Part shown: positions 15,149 to 22,690 of the stretch, piece after piece
Position numbering within the stretch: the first letter of the stretch is position 1
Layout: each line of letters begins with the position of its first letter
Assembly: GCF_000376225.1 (NCBI RefSeq)
Contig: NZ_AQXL01000108.1
Coordinates: forward strand, 1-40,744
Direction of reading: 5' to 3'
Source: Effusibacillus pohliae DSM 22757
GTDB lineage: Bacteria; Bacillota; Bacilli; Tumebacillales; Effusibacillaceae
Length of the DNA: 40,744 bases
The notes under the pieces: generated by a model
What the model saw: the letters and a program-made list of their open reading frames with translations, nothing else
Database searches by the model: none
Told to the model about the DNA's origin: nothing
Program-made: the position numbers and the translations under genes

Positions 15149-16416
15149 GCGAATTCCCTCCGCTCCAAAACTTCCCGGTAGACCCGAATCGTATGGCGAA
15201 TCATCCGCTCCAGTGAAAATCGTTCCTCTGCCCGCCGCCTGCCGGCGATTGCCAGCGCGCGTCGCAACTGTTCGTTCGCGAGCACCTGCTGCATGCAGCC
15301 GGCCAGCCGCCGGGGATCGTCGGCTGGCACAAGCATGCCGGCACCTGCAGCTTCTGTACAGACATCGCCGCGGTTTTCCCAACCCGCCATGTCAGTGGCC
15401 GGATTGCCACCGCTTTCCAAACATGCTGTGTCTATACCTTGGTTGACGCGGATCGGCGTACCTGCGGTGTCCGTCACTGGTTGCCCCAGGCTTCCCACCA
15501 GTTCCGGCAGCCCGCCGACAGCGGTCGCGATCACCGGCACGCCTTCCCGCATCGCTTCCAACACCGCCAATCCAAACCCTTCGCGGCGGGAACTCTGCAC
15601 ATACAGATCAAAACCGGGGAGCAGGCGGGACGCCTCGTCCACCGCTCCCAACCAGCGGATCCGGTCCTGCAGATCGGATGAGAGCTTCTGCAAATCCCGT
15701 TTTTGCGGACCGTCGCCGATCACCGCCAGATAGCAGTTATGTCCGCTCTGGACCAGCGTGCGAAAGGCGAGCAGCAGGTCGTCCACCCCTTTTTCCGGGA
15801 TGAGCCGGGCGATTGTGCCAATCACAACCGCATCCTGCGGAACATTCATCACGGTTCGCGCCTGCCTGCGGGAAAATCGGCCGGCTGCTGGAGGCAGGCC
15901 ATTGTACACAACGACCACCTTGTCGGCAGTAGAACCGATTTGCCGCCGCACCTGTTCGGCCAACGCGTTAGAGACTGCGATGTATCGATCCGTGCGGGCA
16001 GCCAGCCGATTTTCCAAGTTCAAAAACAACGTTTGCAGCAACCGGTTGTCCGGCGCAATAAAATTGTGCAATGTGCAGACCAACCTCGGTTGTCGTTTGG
16101 CCAATGCGGCCGCCATCCGCCCGATCAGCGCCGCTTTCGCTCCGTGCATATGCAAAATGTCAACCGGCTGCCGGTCGAGCAGTTGGCGGAGATGCAGCAC
16201 GCTGCGCAAATCGCTCCACGGGTGCATGCCGTCGCAGAGAGCAAGCGGAATTTTTGCAATTGATGACGGCAATTCGCGATACAGCGGGGACGCGGCCGGG
16301 CAGACCACGATTGCCGCAAACTCTCGGGGCGGCAGCCCGCCTGCCAGCCTTTTCACATGCTCCCGTATGCCGCCATCCGCCGGTCGAACCAGATGCATGA
16401 CGCGAATCGTCACCAT
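15145..16416 (-). CDS. Family 4 glycosyltransferase with an unusual insertion
   Basis: The 423-residue GT-B enzyme has an N-terminal acceptor domain ('RPADGGIREHVKRLAGGLP', 'DILHMHGAKAALIGR') and a C-terminal donor domain ('GTIARLIPEKGVDDLLLAF', 'SRREGFGLAVLEAMREGVPV'). It likely transfers a sugar from a nucleotide donor to an envelope acceptor. A segment of about 45-50 residues is inserted between 'GGLPELVGS' and 'GMLVPADDPRRLAG', where GT4 proteins normally have only a few residues; it is rich in Gly, Thr and Ala. The start is the ATG at 16416 behind GAGGTGAT. The stop overlaps the start of the downstream membrane protein gene. Confidence 0.9.
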   Translation of the reverse strand: MVTIRVMHLVRPADGGIREHVKRLAGGLPPREFAAIVVCPAASPLYRELPSSIAKIPLALCDGMHPWSDLRSVLHLRQLLDRQPVDILHMHGAKAALIGRMAAALAKRQPRLVCTLHNFIAPDNRLLQTLFLNLENRLAARTDRYIAVSNALAEQVRRQIGSTADKVVVVYNGLPPAAGRFSRRQARTVMNVPQDAVVIGTIARLIPEKGVDDLLLAFRTLVQSGHNCYLAVIGDGPQKRDLQKLSSDLQDRIRWLGAVDEASRLLPGFDLYVQSSRREGFGLAVLEAMREGVPVIATAVGGLPELVGSLGQPVTDTAGTPIRVNQGIDTACLESGGNPATDMAGWENRGDVCTEAAGAGMLVPADDPRRLAGCMQQVLANEQLRRALAIAGRRRAEERFSLERMIRHTIRVYREVLERREFA

Positions 16417-16476
16417 ATCACCTCACACCGTGTTATGGGATAGGGTGCCCGTTTGCTTGGAAAATGTTTCATATAT

Positions 16477-16506
16477 AAAAAAACAACCCGACAGAAGGTC
16501 GGGTCG
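16477..16506 (-). terminator. Terminator of the 3D-domain gene
   Basis: On the minus strand ACCCGAC-CTTCT-GTCGGGT is followed by TG and seven Ts, about 40 bp after the stop at 16547. Confidence 0.9.
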
Positions 16507-16546
16507 TCGTGTGCCGCATGGGCGCTGATACCTGTTCAGGTTCTGT

Positions 16547-17281
16547 TTATTTGAGGATACGAACCTGCACGGTTTGGATGCCGAAGTCGCGCACGGATTG
16601 CGCATCCGCGTTGATATAGATGTCGATCCGGTTTCCGCGAATCGCCCCGCCGATGTCTTCAGCTACAGCCATGAAGCCATTGGCCGGTAGATTCGGATGA
16701 TGGTATCCTGAGACCCAAACGCGGGTACCCAGCGGAATCACTTTCGGATCGACCGCGATCACCCCTTGTCGGACCGGCGTTCCCAGATACGTCTTTCCGC
16801 CAAATTGCCCGCTGCTTTCGGTCGGACCGTAAGCGGTCGCTCGCATGGTGAGCGTTTGTCCGGCGGTAACGGCCGGTTTCTGTCCGATGGCGGGGGACTG
16901 TTGCGCCTGCACAGCGGCCGGATTGCCGGTATCGCCCTCGCGAACGGTGTTTGCAGCCATCCCGCTGCCACCTTGCGCAGCAGCCGAAGCGCTCCCATTT
17001 CCTCCGGTGGCTGATGCACCGTTTGCATATGCCCGGGCAGCAGGTGCGCCGCTGCGGCTAGCCAGCACCGCTGACTGCGCAGCGGTCTCCGGCTCATTTT
17101 GTTTGCTTTCCTCTGCGGACTGCAAGGTCGCAGGCGGCTGCGGCTGGGATTGCTGTGCCTCGACAGTTGACTTGCCAGAATCCGCTTTGCCGTGCACTGC
17201 CTCCTTGGCCATCCACCCTCCGCCAATCAGAGCCGAAACGATCGCTGCACAGGCGGATGCCTTTTTCAAGGTCAACATCAT
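16547..17281 (-). CDS. Secreted 3D-domain protein (cell-wall lytic/Sps-like)
   Basis: The 244-residue protein has an N-terminal signal or anchor helix (about 10-25). A low-complexity Ala/Gln/Ser-rich linker (about 30-140) follows, then a C-terminal 3D domain (about 147-244) with 'MRATAYGPTESSGQFGGKT', 'GVIAVDPKVIPLGTRVWV' and the signature 'AEDIGGAIRGNRIDIYI'. 3D domains have the double-psi barrel of MltA-type lytic transglycosylases and act on peptidoglycan. The start is the ATG at 17281, which has GGAG 9 bp upstream; a GTG three codons earlier is too close to the ribosome site. A ydaO-type riboswitch covers most of the leader, as often found for such genes. Confidence 0.9.
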   Translation of the reverse strand: MMLTLKKASACAAIVSALIGGGWMAKEAVHGKADSGKSTVEAQQSQPQPPATLQSAEESKQNEPETAAQSAVLASRSGAPAARAYANGASATGGNGSASAAAQGGSGMAANTVREGDTGNPAAVQAQQSPAIGQKPAVTAGQTLTMRATAYGPTESSGQFGGKTYLGTPVRQGVIAVDPKVIPLGTRVWVSGYHHPNLPANGFMAVAEDIGGAIRGNRIDIYINADAQSVRDFGIQTVQVRILK

Positions 17282-17300
17282 CGTATGCACTCTCCTTCCA

Positions 17301-17439
17301 AGCCTCCGAAGTTAGCTGACGGGTTCGGGAGAAGGATCCCGGACGGCAGGCTTGTCGCATGCCGTCATTCACCCCAGAAAATCGGTTCCTCCGTACGCGG
17401 CGGGACAGGTGCTGACGCGTTCATCCGGAAACTGGAAGC
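17301..17439 (-). ncRNA. ydaO/yuaA-type c-di-AMP riboswitch
   Basis: In the leader of the 3D-domain gene the minus strand shows the hallmark segments of this class in order: GGAGGAACCGATTTTC, then GGGGTGAATG, then CCGAACCCGTCAGCTAAC and TTCGGAGGC. The closing stem can form between GCTTCC (17434-17439) and GGAGGC. ydaO RNAs bind c-di-AMP and usually switch genes for cell-wall hydrolases and ion transport off when the ligand is high. Only about 20 nt separate the 3' end from the start codon, with no terminator, so control at translation (masking GGAAGGAG) is likely here. A TATAAT box at 17525-17530 lies upstream on the same strand. Confidence 0.88.
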
Positions 17440-17524
17440 CCCATCCTGGGCGCCCATGTTCCGAACTGAAACGGACATCCACCTCTGTGCCGGCCGCGAT
17501 TCGGCTTATTTGTAAGACCCGTCC

Positions 17525-17530
17525 ATTATA
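17525..17530 (-). promoter_or_regulatory. Possible -10 box upstream of the riboswitch
   Basis: A perfect TATAAT on the minus strand lies about 85 bp before the 5' side of the riboswitch. No good -35 box is visible at 16-18 bp. Confidence 0.35.
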
Positions 17531-17569
17531 CCCGGCTTGTGCGGACCGGTCATTAGTGAGTTGCTGGAA

Positions 17570-17608
17570 ATTCGGCAAACGCCGAGTTGATCATCCTTGA
17601 TCAAAAAA
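17570..17608. repeat. Conserved intergenic repeat, copy 2
   Basis: AACGCCGAGTTGATC (17578-17592) and the following bases to 17608 match copy 1 (3937-3967) at 29 of 31 positions. The left arm TTCGGC pairs with GCCGAG. The palindrome TTGATCATCCTTGATCAA ends in As, which form the T-run of the decarboxylase terminator on the other strand. This copy lacks the inner hairpin of copy 1. Confidence 0.6.
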
Positions 17609-17624
17609 AACACCGTCAGGGTGT
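17603..17624 (-). terminator. Terminator of the Orn/Lys/Arg decarboxylase gene
   Basis: On the minus strand ACACC-CTGAC-GGTGT is followed by a run of about eight Ts. It lies about 25 bp after the stop at 17651. Confidence 0.8.
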
Positions 17625-17650
17625 GCCCCCAACAGTGGTCAGGAACCGGA

Positions 17651-19117
17651 TCAGGTTTGTTTCACGACCTTCACATATTCAATGTCCGGATCGTCCGGTC
17701 CTTGCACCGGCAGCCCCGCTTTCATCAGTTCGCGAATGTAGTTGACGTTTTCCCGAGTGACGATTTCCCCCGGGAGCAAAATCGGAATGCCAGGCGGATA
17801 CGCCATCACCAGTTCTGCAAACGTGCGGCCGACCGCCTCGTCGAGACGCACCACTTCCGTCAGCGAATAGAACGCCTGCCGCGGCGACATGGCCAATTTT
17901 GGCATTTCAGGAAGGTGCACCTGGATCACCTGTTTGCCCGTCCGGTACATGTGTCGTTCCGCGATGCGCCGCAGCGCATGCAGCAGCGCGTCGATATTGT
18001 CCCTGGTGTCGCCGAGCGTTACAACGCAAAGAATATTGTACAAATCGGACAACTCCACTTCGATATTGAACTCTTCCCGCAGCATCTGTTCCACATCGTA
18101 CCCGGTCAGCCCCAGTTTCTTGACGGAAATGGTGAGCTTTAGCGGATCCATATCGTACACGGAAGAGTTATGCAAAATTTCCCGGCCGAAGCAATACAGC
18201 CCCTCGATCCTGTTAATTTCGGCGCGGGCGTATTCGGCCAGTTCGATCGCCTGGTCGATCAGTTCCCGCCCGTGAATCGCCAGATGTTTGCGGGCCACGT
18301 CAAGCGACGCCAGCAGCAAATACGACGTCGAAGTGGTGGTCAGCATCGACATGATCGCATGCACGTGATCGGGATTGACCAAACCTTCTTTCACGTTGAG
18401 CACAGAACTTTGCGTCATCGAGCCACCCAGCTTGTGCACCGAAGTGGCAGCCATGTCCGCGCCCGCTTGCATGGCAGACAAGGGCAATTTTTCGTGAAAA
18501 TGGATGTGTACGCCATGCGCCTCATCCACAATCACCGGTACGCCTCGTTCATGCGCCAGGTCGACGATCGACTTGAGGTCGCAGGCAACCCCAAAGTAGG
18601 TGGGATTGATCAGCAGCACCCCTTTCGCGTCCGGATGCTGGTCGAGCGTGCGGCGAACCGTGTCATACGACACTCCGTGCGCGATTCCGAGATTTTGGTC
18701 CAGTTCCGGATGCATAAACACCGGTTCCGCTCCCGCCAAAATGATCGCAGCCGATACGGACTTGTGGACATTGCGCGGCACCAGCAGCTTGTCCCCCGGT
18801 CCCACCACCGACATCACCATTGTCATGATCGCGCCCGATGTACCCTGCACCGAGAAAAACGTATAGTCAGCGCCAAACGCTTTGGCCGCCAGTTCCTGCG
18901 CTTCCCGGATCATCCCTTTCGGATTGTGCAGGTCATCCAACGGCGCAATATTGATTAAATCGATCGACAGCGCGTTCTCTCCGATAAAATCGCGGAACTC
19001 CTTCGCCATCCCGGCCCCTTTTTTATGGCCCGGAATGTGAAACTGGATCGGATTCTTCTGCGCGTGTTCGACAAGCGTGGTGAACAGAGGCGTGCGCTCT
19101 TGTTCATTTGCGTTCAA
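17651..19117 (-). CDS. Orn/Lys/Arg decarboxylase family protein (SpeA/YaaO-like)
   Basis: This is a PLP-dependent fold-type I decarboxylase of the Bacillus SpeA type, making agmatine, cadaverine or putrescine. From TTG at 19117 the product has 488 residues, the usual length (about 490). 'FHIPGHKKGAGM' lies at 27-37, the aspartate pocket is 'VIVDEAHGVH' at about 196-205, and the PLP lysine is K229 in 'SVHKLGGSMTQ'. The C-terminal domain has 'AYPPGIPILLPGE'. TTG is preceded by GAAAGGTTGGGAAG; an upstream GTG would add 27 residues without a better site. Which amino acid is used cannot be decided from sequence alone. Confidence 0.9.
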   Translation of the reverse strand: MNANEQERTPLFTTLVEHAQKNPIQFHIPGHKKGAGMAKEFRDFIGENALSIDLINIAPLDDLHNPKGMIREAQELAAKAFGADYTFFSVQGTSGAIMTMVMSVVGPGDKLLVPRNVHKSVSAAIILAGAEPVFMHPELDQNLGIAHGVSYDTVRRTLDQHPDAKGVLLINPTYFGVACDLKSIVDLAHERGVPVIVDEAHGVHIHFHEKLPLSAMQAGADMAATSVHKLGGSMTQSSVLNVKEGLVNPDHVHAIMSMLTTTSTSYLLLASLDVARKHLAIHGRELIDQAIELAEYARAEINRIEGLYCFGREILHNSSVYDMDPLKLTISVKKLGLTGYDVEQMLREEFNIEVELSDLYNILCVVTLGDTRDNIDALLHALRRIAERHMYRTGKQVIQVHLPEMPKLAMSPRQAFYSLTEVVRLDEAVGRTFAELVMAYPPGIPILLPGEIVTRENVNYIRELMKAGLPVQGPDDPDIEYVKVVKQT

Positions 19118-19247
19118 TTCAACTTCCCAACCTTTCTCAAAAAACTTGGCATCCGCCAAGCGATTGGCGCAGGGGAATGCCACAGTCGGCAGTTGCACCT
19201 GAAAACATACAGCAGTTAGTATAGCAAAAGCTGGTCCATCGCGAAAG

Positions 19248-19279
19248 TAAAAAAATACAAACCGCCGGCAGCGGTTTGC
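19248..19279 (-). terminator. Terminator of the NlpC/P60 gene
   Basis: On the minus strand AAACCGC-TGCCG-GCGGTTT is followed by GTA and seven Ts, directly after the stop at 19287. Confidence 0.85.
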
Positions 19280-19286
19280 ATCTGCA

Positions 19287-19952
19287 TTAAAAATAACTTC
19301 TGGCGCCTATATAATGCGCTGTCCAATAGGGGTTGGACAGGGAGGAAATCGTCACTCCTTTTGACGAACTGGCATGGATGAACGTTCCGTCTCCCAGGTA
19401 AATCCCGACATGGGACGGACCCGGTTTGTACGTGCTGAAAAACACCAGATCGCCTGCTTCCAGCTGGCTCTTCGGTACCGGCACGCCTGCATTGAACTGC
19501 TCTTCCGACACGCGGGGCAGCGTCAATCCGTTTCGGGCAAATACGTAACCGGTAAATCCGGAGCAATCAAATCCAGTCGGGGACTGTCCACCCCAAACGT
19601 ACGGAACTCCTATGTACCGTTGGGCCGTTCCCGCAATCCGCGCCTGCAGCAGCCGCTTTTCCAGCGCTCGGAACGTTTGCGGCCCGACGATCCCGTCTAC
19701 GTCCAAGCCGCTGGCCTGCTGGAAGCGGATCACCGCATCCTTCGTCAGCGGACCATAGTATCCAGTAGCGGTCGCTGTGAAATACCCGAGTTCTTTCAGT
19801 TCCGTCTGCAGTGTCTGCACGTCGTTGCCGGACATCCCGAATTTCAGGATCGTATCGCCAAATGCGGCCTCCGCCCGGCCCGGCAACTGGACCGCAACGA
19901 AAATGGCAGCAGCCACTGTAATCGTCCTCCACAACTTCGCGTGCTTGTTCAT
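19287..19952 (-). CDS. Secreted NlpC/P60 endopeptidase with peptidoglycan-binding domain
   Basis: The 221-residue protein has a signal peptide (about 1-30, 'TVAAAIFVAVQLPGRAEA'). A PG_binding_1 domain follows (about 38-98, 'LKELGYFTATATGYYGPLT', 'GLDVDGIVGPQTF'), then an NlpC/P60 domain with the catalytic C130 ('TGFDCSGF'), H181 ('PSHVGIYLG') and a third polar residue H193 ('FIHASS'). It should cleave D-Glu/mDAP bonds in stem peptides. The start is the ATG at 19952 with GGGAGGAG upstream. The leader contains a hairpin at about 20077-20106 but no ydaO motif. Confidence 0.93.
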   Translation of the reverse strand: MNKHAKLWRTITVAAAIFVAVQLPGRAEAAFGDTILKFGMSGNDVQTLQTELKELGYFTATATGYYGPLTKDAVIRFQQASGLDVDGIVGPQTFRALEKRLLQARIAGTAQRYIGVPYVWGGQSPTGFDCSGFTGYVFARNGLTLPRVSEEQFNAGVPVPKSQLEAGDLVFFSTYKPGPSHVGIYLGDGTFIHASSSKGVTISSLSNPYWTAHYIGARSYF

Positions 19953-20153
19953 CTTTGGCTTCTCCTCCCTGTTTCCCTTGATGTGGCAACCTGTCTCGGT
20001 TTTTATTGTAATAGGGAGAAGATTCAAAGAATAGCTGAAAATATTGGAAATATTCTAAAACCTAGAACCCCTTTCAGCAACCACTGCGCCGTCAAACAGC
20101 GGTTGCGACAATAAAGGAAGTAAACGAACTCTCTCTTTACGCAGTTGCCTATG

Positions 20154-20180
20154 AAAAAAAACCTCCACCTCGTGGAAGTT
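20154..20180 (-). terminator. Terminator after the OsmC/small ORF unit
   Basis: On the minus strand AACTTCCA-CGAGG-TGGAGGTT (one G-T pair) is followed by about eight Ts. Confidence 0.75.
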
Positions 20181-20212
20181 TTATACACCCGGTAACGTGA
20201 AAACCGTTCCCC

Positions 20213-20344
20213 TTATAACGCACCGACAGGGATGAACACTCCATCCCTCAGATGCATTCCGAGGCGGCATCGTTCCAACTGATTCTGGAACAATGACACC
20301 TCCGCGCGGGATGGATCGTCCCGGTTTTCCTGATCAATATTCAT
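20213..20344 (-). CDS. Small ORF overlapping the OsmC gene end, 43 aa
   Basis: The ATG at 20344 lies within the last codons of the OsmC gene, which stops at 20334, so the two overlap by 11 bp in a different frame. The frame codes for a polar peptide 'MNIDQENRDDPSRAEVSLFQ' followed by 'NQLERCRLGMHLRDGVFIPV' and a short tail. A terminator follows about 30 bp on. The overlap suggests translational coupling. No family is recognised and chance cannot be excluded. Confidence 0.45.
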   Translation of the reverse strand: MNIDQENRDDPSRAEVSLFQNQLERCRLGMHLRDGVFIPVGAL

Positions 20345-20801
20345 GAATCGTCCACGTATAGTGAAACTCCACACTTCCTTTTAGTGTTTGCGCAACAGGA
20401 CAGCCGCGGTCAAAGACTGCAAGCACACGTTCAGCCGTTTCCCGAGTTCCTTGCGGAATCTTCAGTTCAAAATGCACATTGATTCTGGTAATTCGCAATA
20501 CACGTTCGACCGCTTCAATTACTCCTTGCACGTTCGCTGTTATTTTATCGGGGTAAGAGGGGATTTGACGCGCTGCCAGCGCGCCAGACAAAGTCCCTAC
20601 AAGTCAGCCTCCCGCCGCCGCCACAATATGATCCAGCGTGGATGGAAGAGGCGTCTCTGGCGTATATCCGTAAAATCGTTGCACGCCGCCATGGACCCCA
20701 AATTCGAGCGGTTTGTCTTCAAATCCGCTGATGTAAGCCAAACGTTTGGGAGGCTTATCCTGGACGATGCGAATGTTTGTAAGTTCAATCGGTTCACCCA
20801 T
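20334..20801 (-). CDS. OsmC-family protein with in-frame TGA (selenoprotein)
   Basis: From the ATG at 20801 (GGAAGTGGAAGA upstream) the frame runs through TGA at 20604-20606 and stops at 20334, giving 155 residues. Codon 66 is the TGA, in 'STLDHIVAAAGG-TGA-LVGTLSGAL'. OsmC/YhfA-type proteins have their first reactive cysteine there (GGCL or similar). The second is present in 'DRGCPVAQTL', and the C-terminal 'SVEFHYTWTI' completes the fold. The product would be a peroxide-reducing thiol/selenol protein. A hairpin at 20568-20584 fits a SECIS. Standard annotation will break it into two fragments (20604-20858 and 20334-20591). Confidence 0.87.
20568..20584 (-). promoter_or_regulatory. SECIS-like hairpin of the OsmC gene
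   Basis: On the minus strand GCGCGCT-GGC-AGCGCGT forms a 7-bp stem (one G-U pair) starting 19 nt after the TGA, with GG in the apical loop. Confidence 0.6.
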
Positions 20802-20942
20802 TCTTCCACTTCCTTCCTGCATGTATTTTTTCAAACTTGAGCGCCCTGCTGCCTGCACAAAGCCGGACTGCTGCAGTTGCCTACAGCGAATACTTTAAAC
20901 GTACACAATTTTCACCCAAAAATCTGTAGCATGACTTACATT

Positions 20943-21160
20943 TCAGTCCTGATCCGCATCACCATCCGTCCTGTGGGGATATTCACACAATTCCACAAGC
21001 GTCCCGTTGGTTGACACCGGATGCATGATTAAACCTGATCGCAACCGAATCGCAAAGTCCACTTCAGTTCCCCTCTATCTGATCTGCCAAGCATAACCTG
21101 GTACCCCACAAGACGACTCGTTCCCCTTTCCTGCAGGAGCTCTTCAATGGGACTTCTTTC
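20943..21160 (-). pseudogene. Decayed methylmalonyl-CoA epimerase-like (VOC) relic
   Basis: Two minus-strand frames carry pieces of one VOC protein. The first reads 'RSPIEELLQERG' and 'YQV'. The second, after a shift, reads 'GLIMHPVSTNGTLVELCEYP' and ends at 20943. Methylmalonyl-CoA epimerases have PI-x-FL-x-x-RG-x-G-x-HHIAYxV and, near the end, FLHPKSTxGVLVELCE. The 5' half of the gene is absent, and the relic begins right behind the terminator of the aminotransferase gene. The rest of 20802-21270 holds only the OsmC leader and that terminator. Confidence 0.5.
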
Positions 21161-21163
21161 CTG

Positions 21164-21199
21164 AAAAAGCCCCTCCCGAACACCCGCCGGGAGAGGCTG
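21164..21199 (-). terminator. Terminator of the aminotransferase/mmsA operon
   Basis: On the minus strand GCCTCTCCC ... GGGAGGGGC is followed by five Ts, about 70 bp after the stop at 21271. Confidence 0.85.
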
Positions 21200-21270
21200 C
21201 ATCACAACGTGTCAAGCGCATTCAAACAGCACCGCAGGCGATCGGCGAACAAATCGGGCCTGCTGCTTTA

Positions 21271-22677
21271 TCATAACGTATCAAACGCTTCCTTCAATCC
21301 ATGCACGAGAAAATCGAGGTCTTCCTCCGTCGCGACAAACGGCGGAGCGATCGTCAGCACGTTGTGGAACCCGGGGACTGTATCCCCGTTTTTGCCGATG
21401 ATCAGCCGCCGCTTCTTGCATTCGGCGATGACCTGCGTCACTTTGTCGGGTGCGGCCGGTTCCTTCGTGGCCCGGTCTTCCACCAGCTCGATGCCGCTCA
21501 TGAAACCGAAGCTGCGAATGTCCCCGACATGCGGATGGTCTTCCAGCACCGCCAGTTTCTGCCGCAGTAGGGCGCCCAACTGCTCCGCCCGTTCCACCAG
21601 TCCTTCCGCTTCGAGCAGTTCCATATTTTTCATGGCGAGCGCGCAGGCAGTCGGATTTCCGCCAAACGTATTGACGTGCCGAAAATGCTGGTTAACGCCC
21701 GGTTCATTGAAACAATCGGCGATTTCAGCCCGCACGGCGGTCGCCGACAGCGGCAGATAGCCGCTCGTGATGCCTTTCGCCATCGTCACGATATCCGGCT
21801 GCACGCCGAAGTTTTGGTGCCCGAACTTGCGGCCGGACCGGCCGAACCCGCAGATCACTTCGTCGATGATCAACAGCACGCTGTGCTTGTCGCAAATCTC
21901 CCGCACTTTCGGCAGGTATTCCGGCGGCGGCACGATCACGCCTCCCCCGGTAATCGTCGGCTCCATGATGACAGCCGCGACCGTCTCCGCCCCTTCCCAG
22001 TTGATCACCTCATCGAACACCCGGGCGCATTCCAGATTGCAACTGCCGTAGGTCTTGCCAAACGGGCAGCGGTAACAGTACGGCGGTGGCACATGCAGAA
22101 AACCGGGTGCCAGTGGCTCGTATTTCTGCTTGCGCACCGACTGGCCGGTCGCGGCCAATGCGCCCATCGTGTTTCCATGGTACGCCCGGTAACGGGAGAT
22201 GATCTTGTAACGGCCCGGCTGGCCTTTTTGGTGATGGTACTGGCGGGCGATTTTGAACGCCACCTCGTTCGCTTCCGAACCGCTGTTGGAGAAAAAGACC
22301 CGGTATTCGTCGCCCAACCACTCGCTGATTTTTTCCGCCAGCCGAATGCCCGGCACATGGCTTTGCGTCAGCGGGAAATAAGCGAGCGATTGCAATTGCT
22401 CGTAGGCCGCATCCGCCAACTCCCGCCGGCCGTACCCGATATTGACGCACCACAGGCCGGACATCGCGTCCAAATACCGCTCGCCGTCGATGTCGGTGAT
22501 CCAGGCCCCGCTTGCCCTTGTCACAATCATCGGATTCGGGTTAAATGGGGACATGTGGTGCCACATGAACGCCCGGTCTTTTTTCAGGAGTTCCTGTTTG
22601 TCCAGCCCCTCCGCCCGATCCGGGTATGCGGCCCGGTTCTGACCGGCAGCCGTCGTCTCCGTCTGTTTGCTCGTCAT
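21271..22677 (-). CDS. Class III omega-aminotransferase (beta-alanine/3-aminoisobutyrate type)
   Basis: The 468-residue PLP enzyme is of the aspartate aminotransferase-fold class III. 'FFSNSGSEANEVAFKIARQ' holds the phosphate-binding region, 'LLIIDEVICGFGRSG' the PLP aspartate, and 'VTMAKGITSGYLP' the Schiff-base lysine. Next to a malonate/methylmalonate semialdehyde dehydrogenase it most likely converts beta-alanine (and 3-aminoisobutyrate) to the semialdehyde, with pyruvate as acceptor. The segment 'YCYRCPFGKTYGSCNLECA' is a cysteine-rich insertion seen in this subfamily. The start is the ATG at 22677 with GGGAGGG upstream. It lies 13 bp after mmsA, in one operon. Confidence 0.92.
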   Translation of the reverse strand: MTSKQTETTAAGQNRAAYPDRAEGLDKQELLKKDRAFMWHHMSPFNPNPMIVTRASGAWITDIDGERYLDAMSGLWCVNIGYGRRELADAAYEQLQSLAYFPLTQSHVPGIRLAEKISEWLGDEYRVFFSNSGSEANEVAFKIARQYHHQKGQPGRYKIISRYRAYHGNTMGALAATGQSVRKQKYEPLAPGFLHVPPPYCYRCPFGKTYGSCNLECARVFDEVINWEGAETVAAVIMEPTITGGGVIVPPPEYLPKVREICDKHSVLLIIDEVICGFGRSGRKFGHQNFGVQPDIVTMAKGITSGYLPLSATAVRAEIADCFNEPGVNQHFRHVNTFGGNPTACALAMKNMELLEAEGLVERAEQLGALLRQKLAVLEDHPHVGDIRSFGFMSGIELVEDRATKEPAAPDKVTQVIAECKKRRLIIGKNGDTVPGFHNVLTIAPPFVATEEDLDFLVHGLKEAFDTL

Positions 22678-22690
22678 GCAGGCACCCTCC

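Noticed and set aside
19953-20150. A second ydaO riboswitch before the NlpC/P60 gene
   Set aside because: Such genes often have one, but none of the hallmark segments is present; only a simple hairpin is seen.
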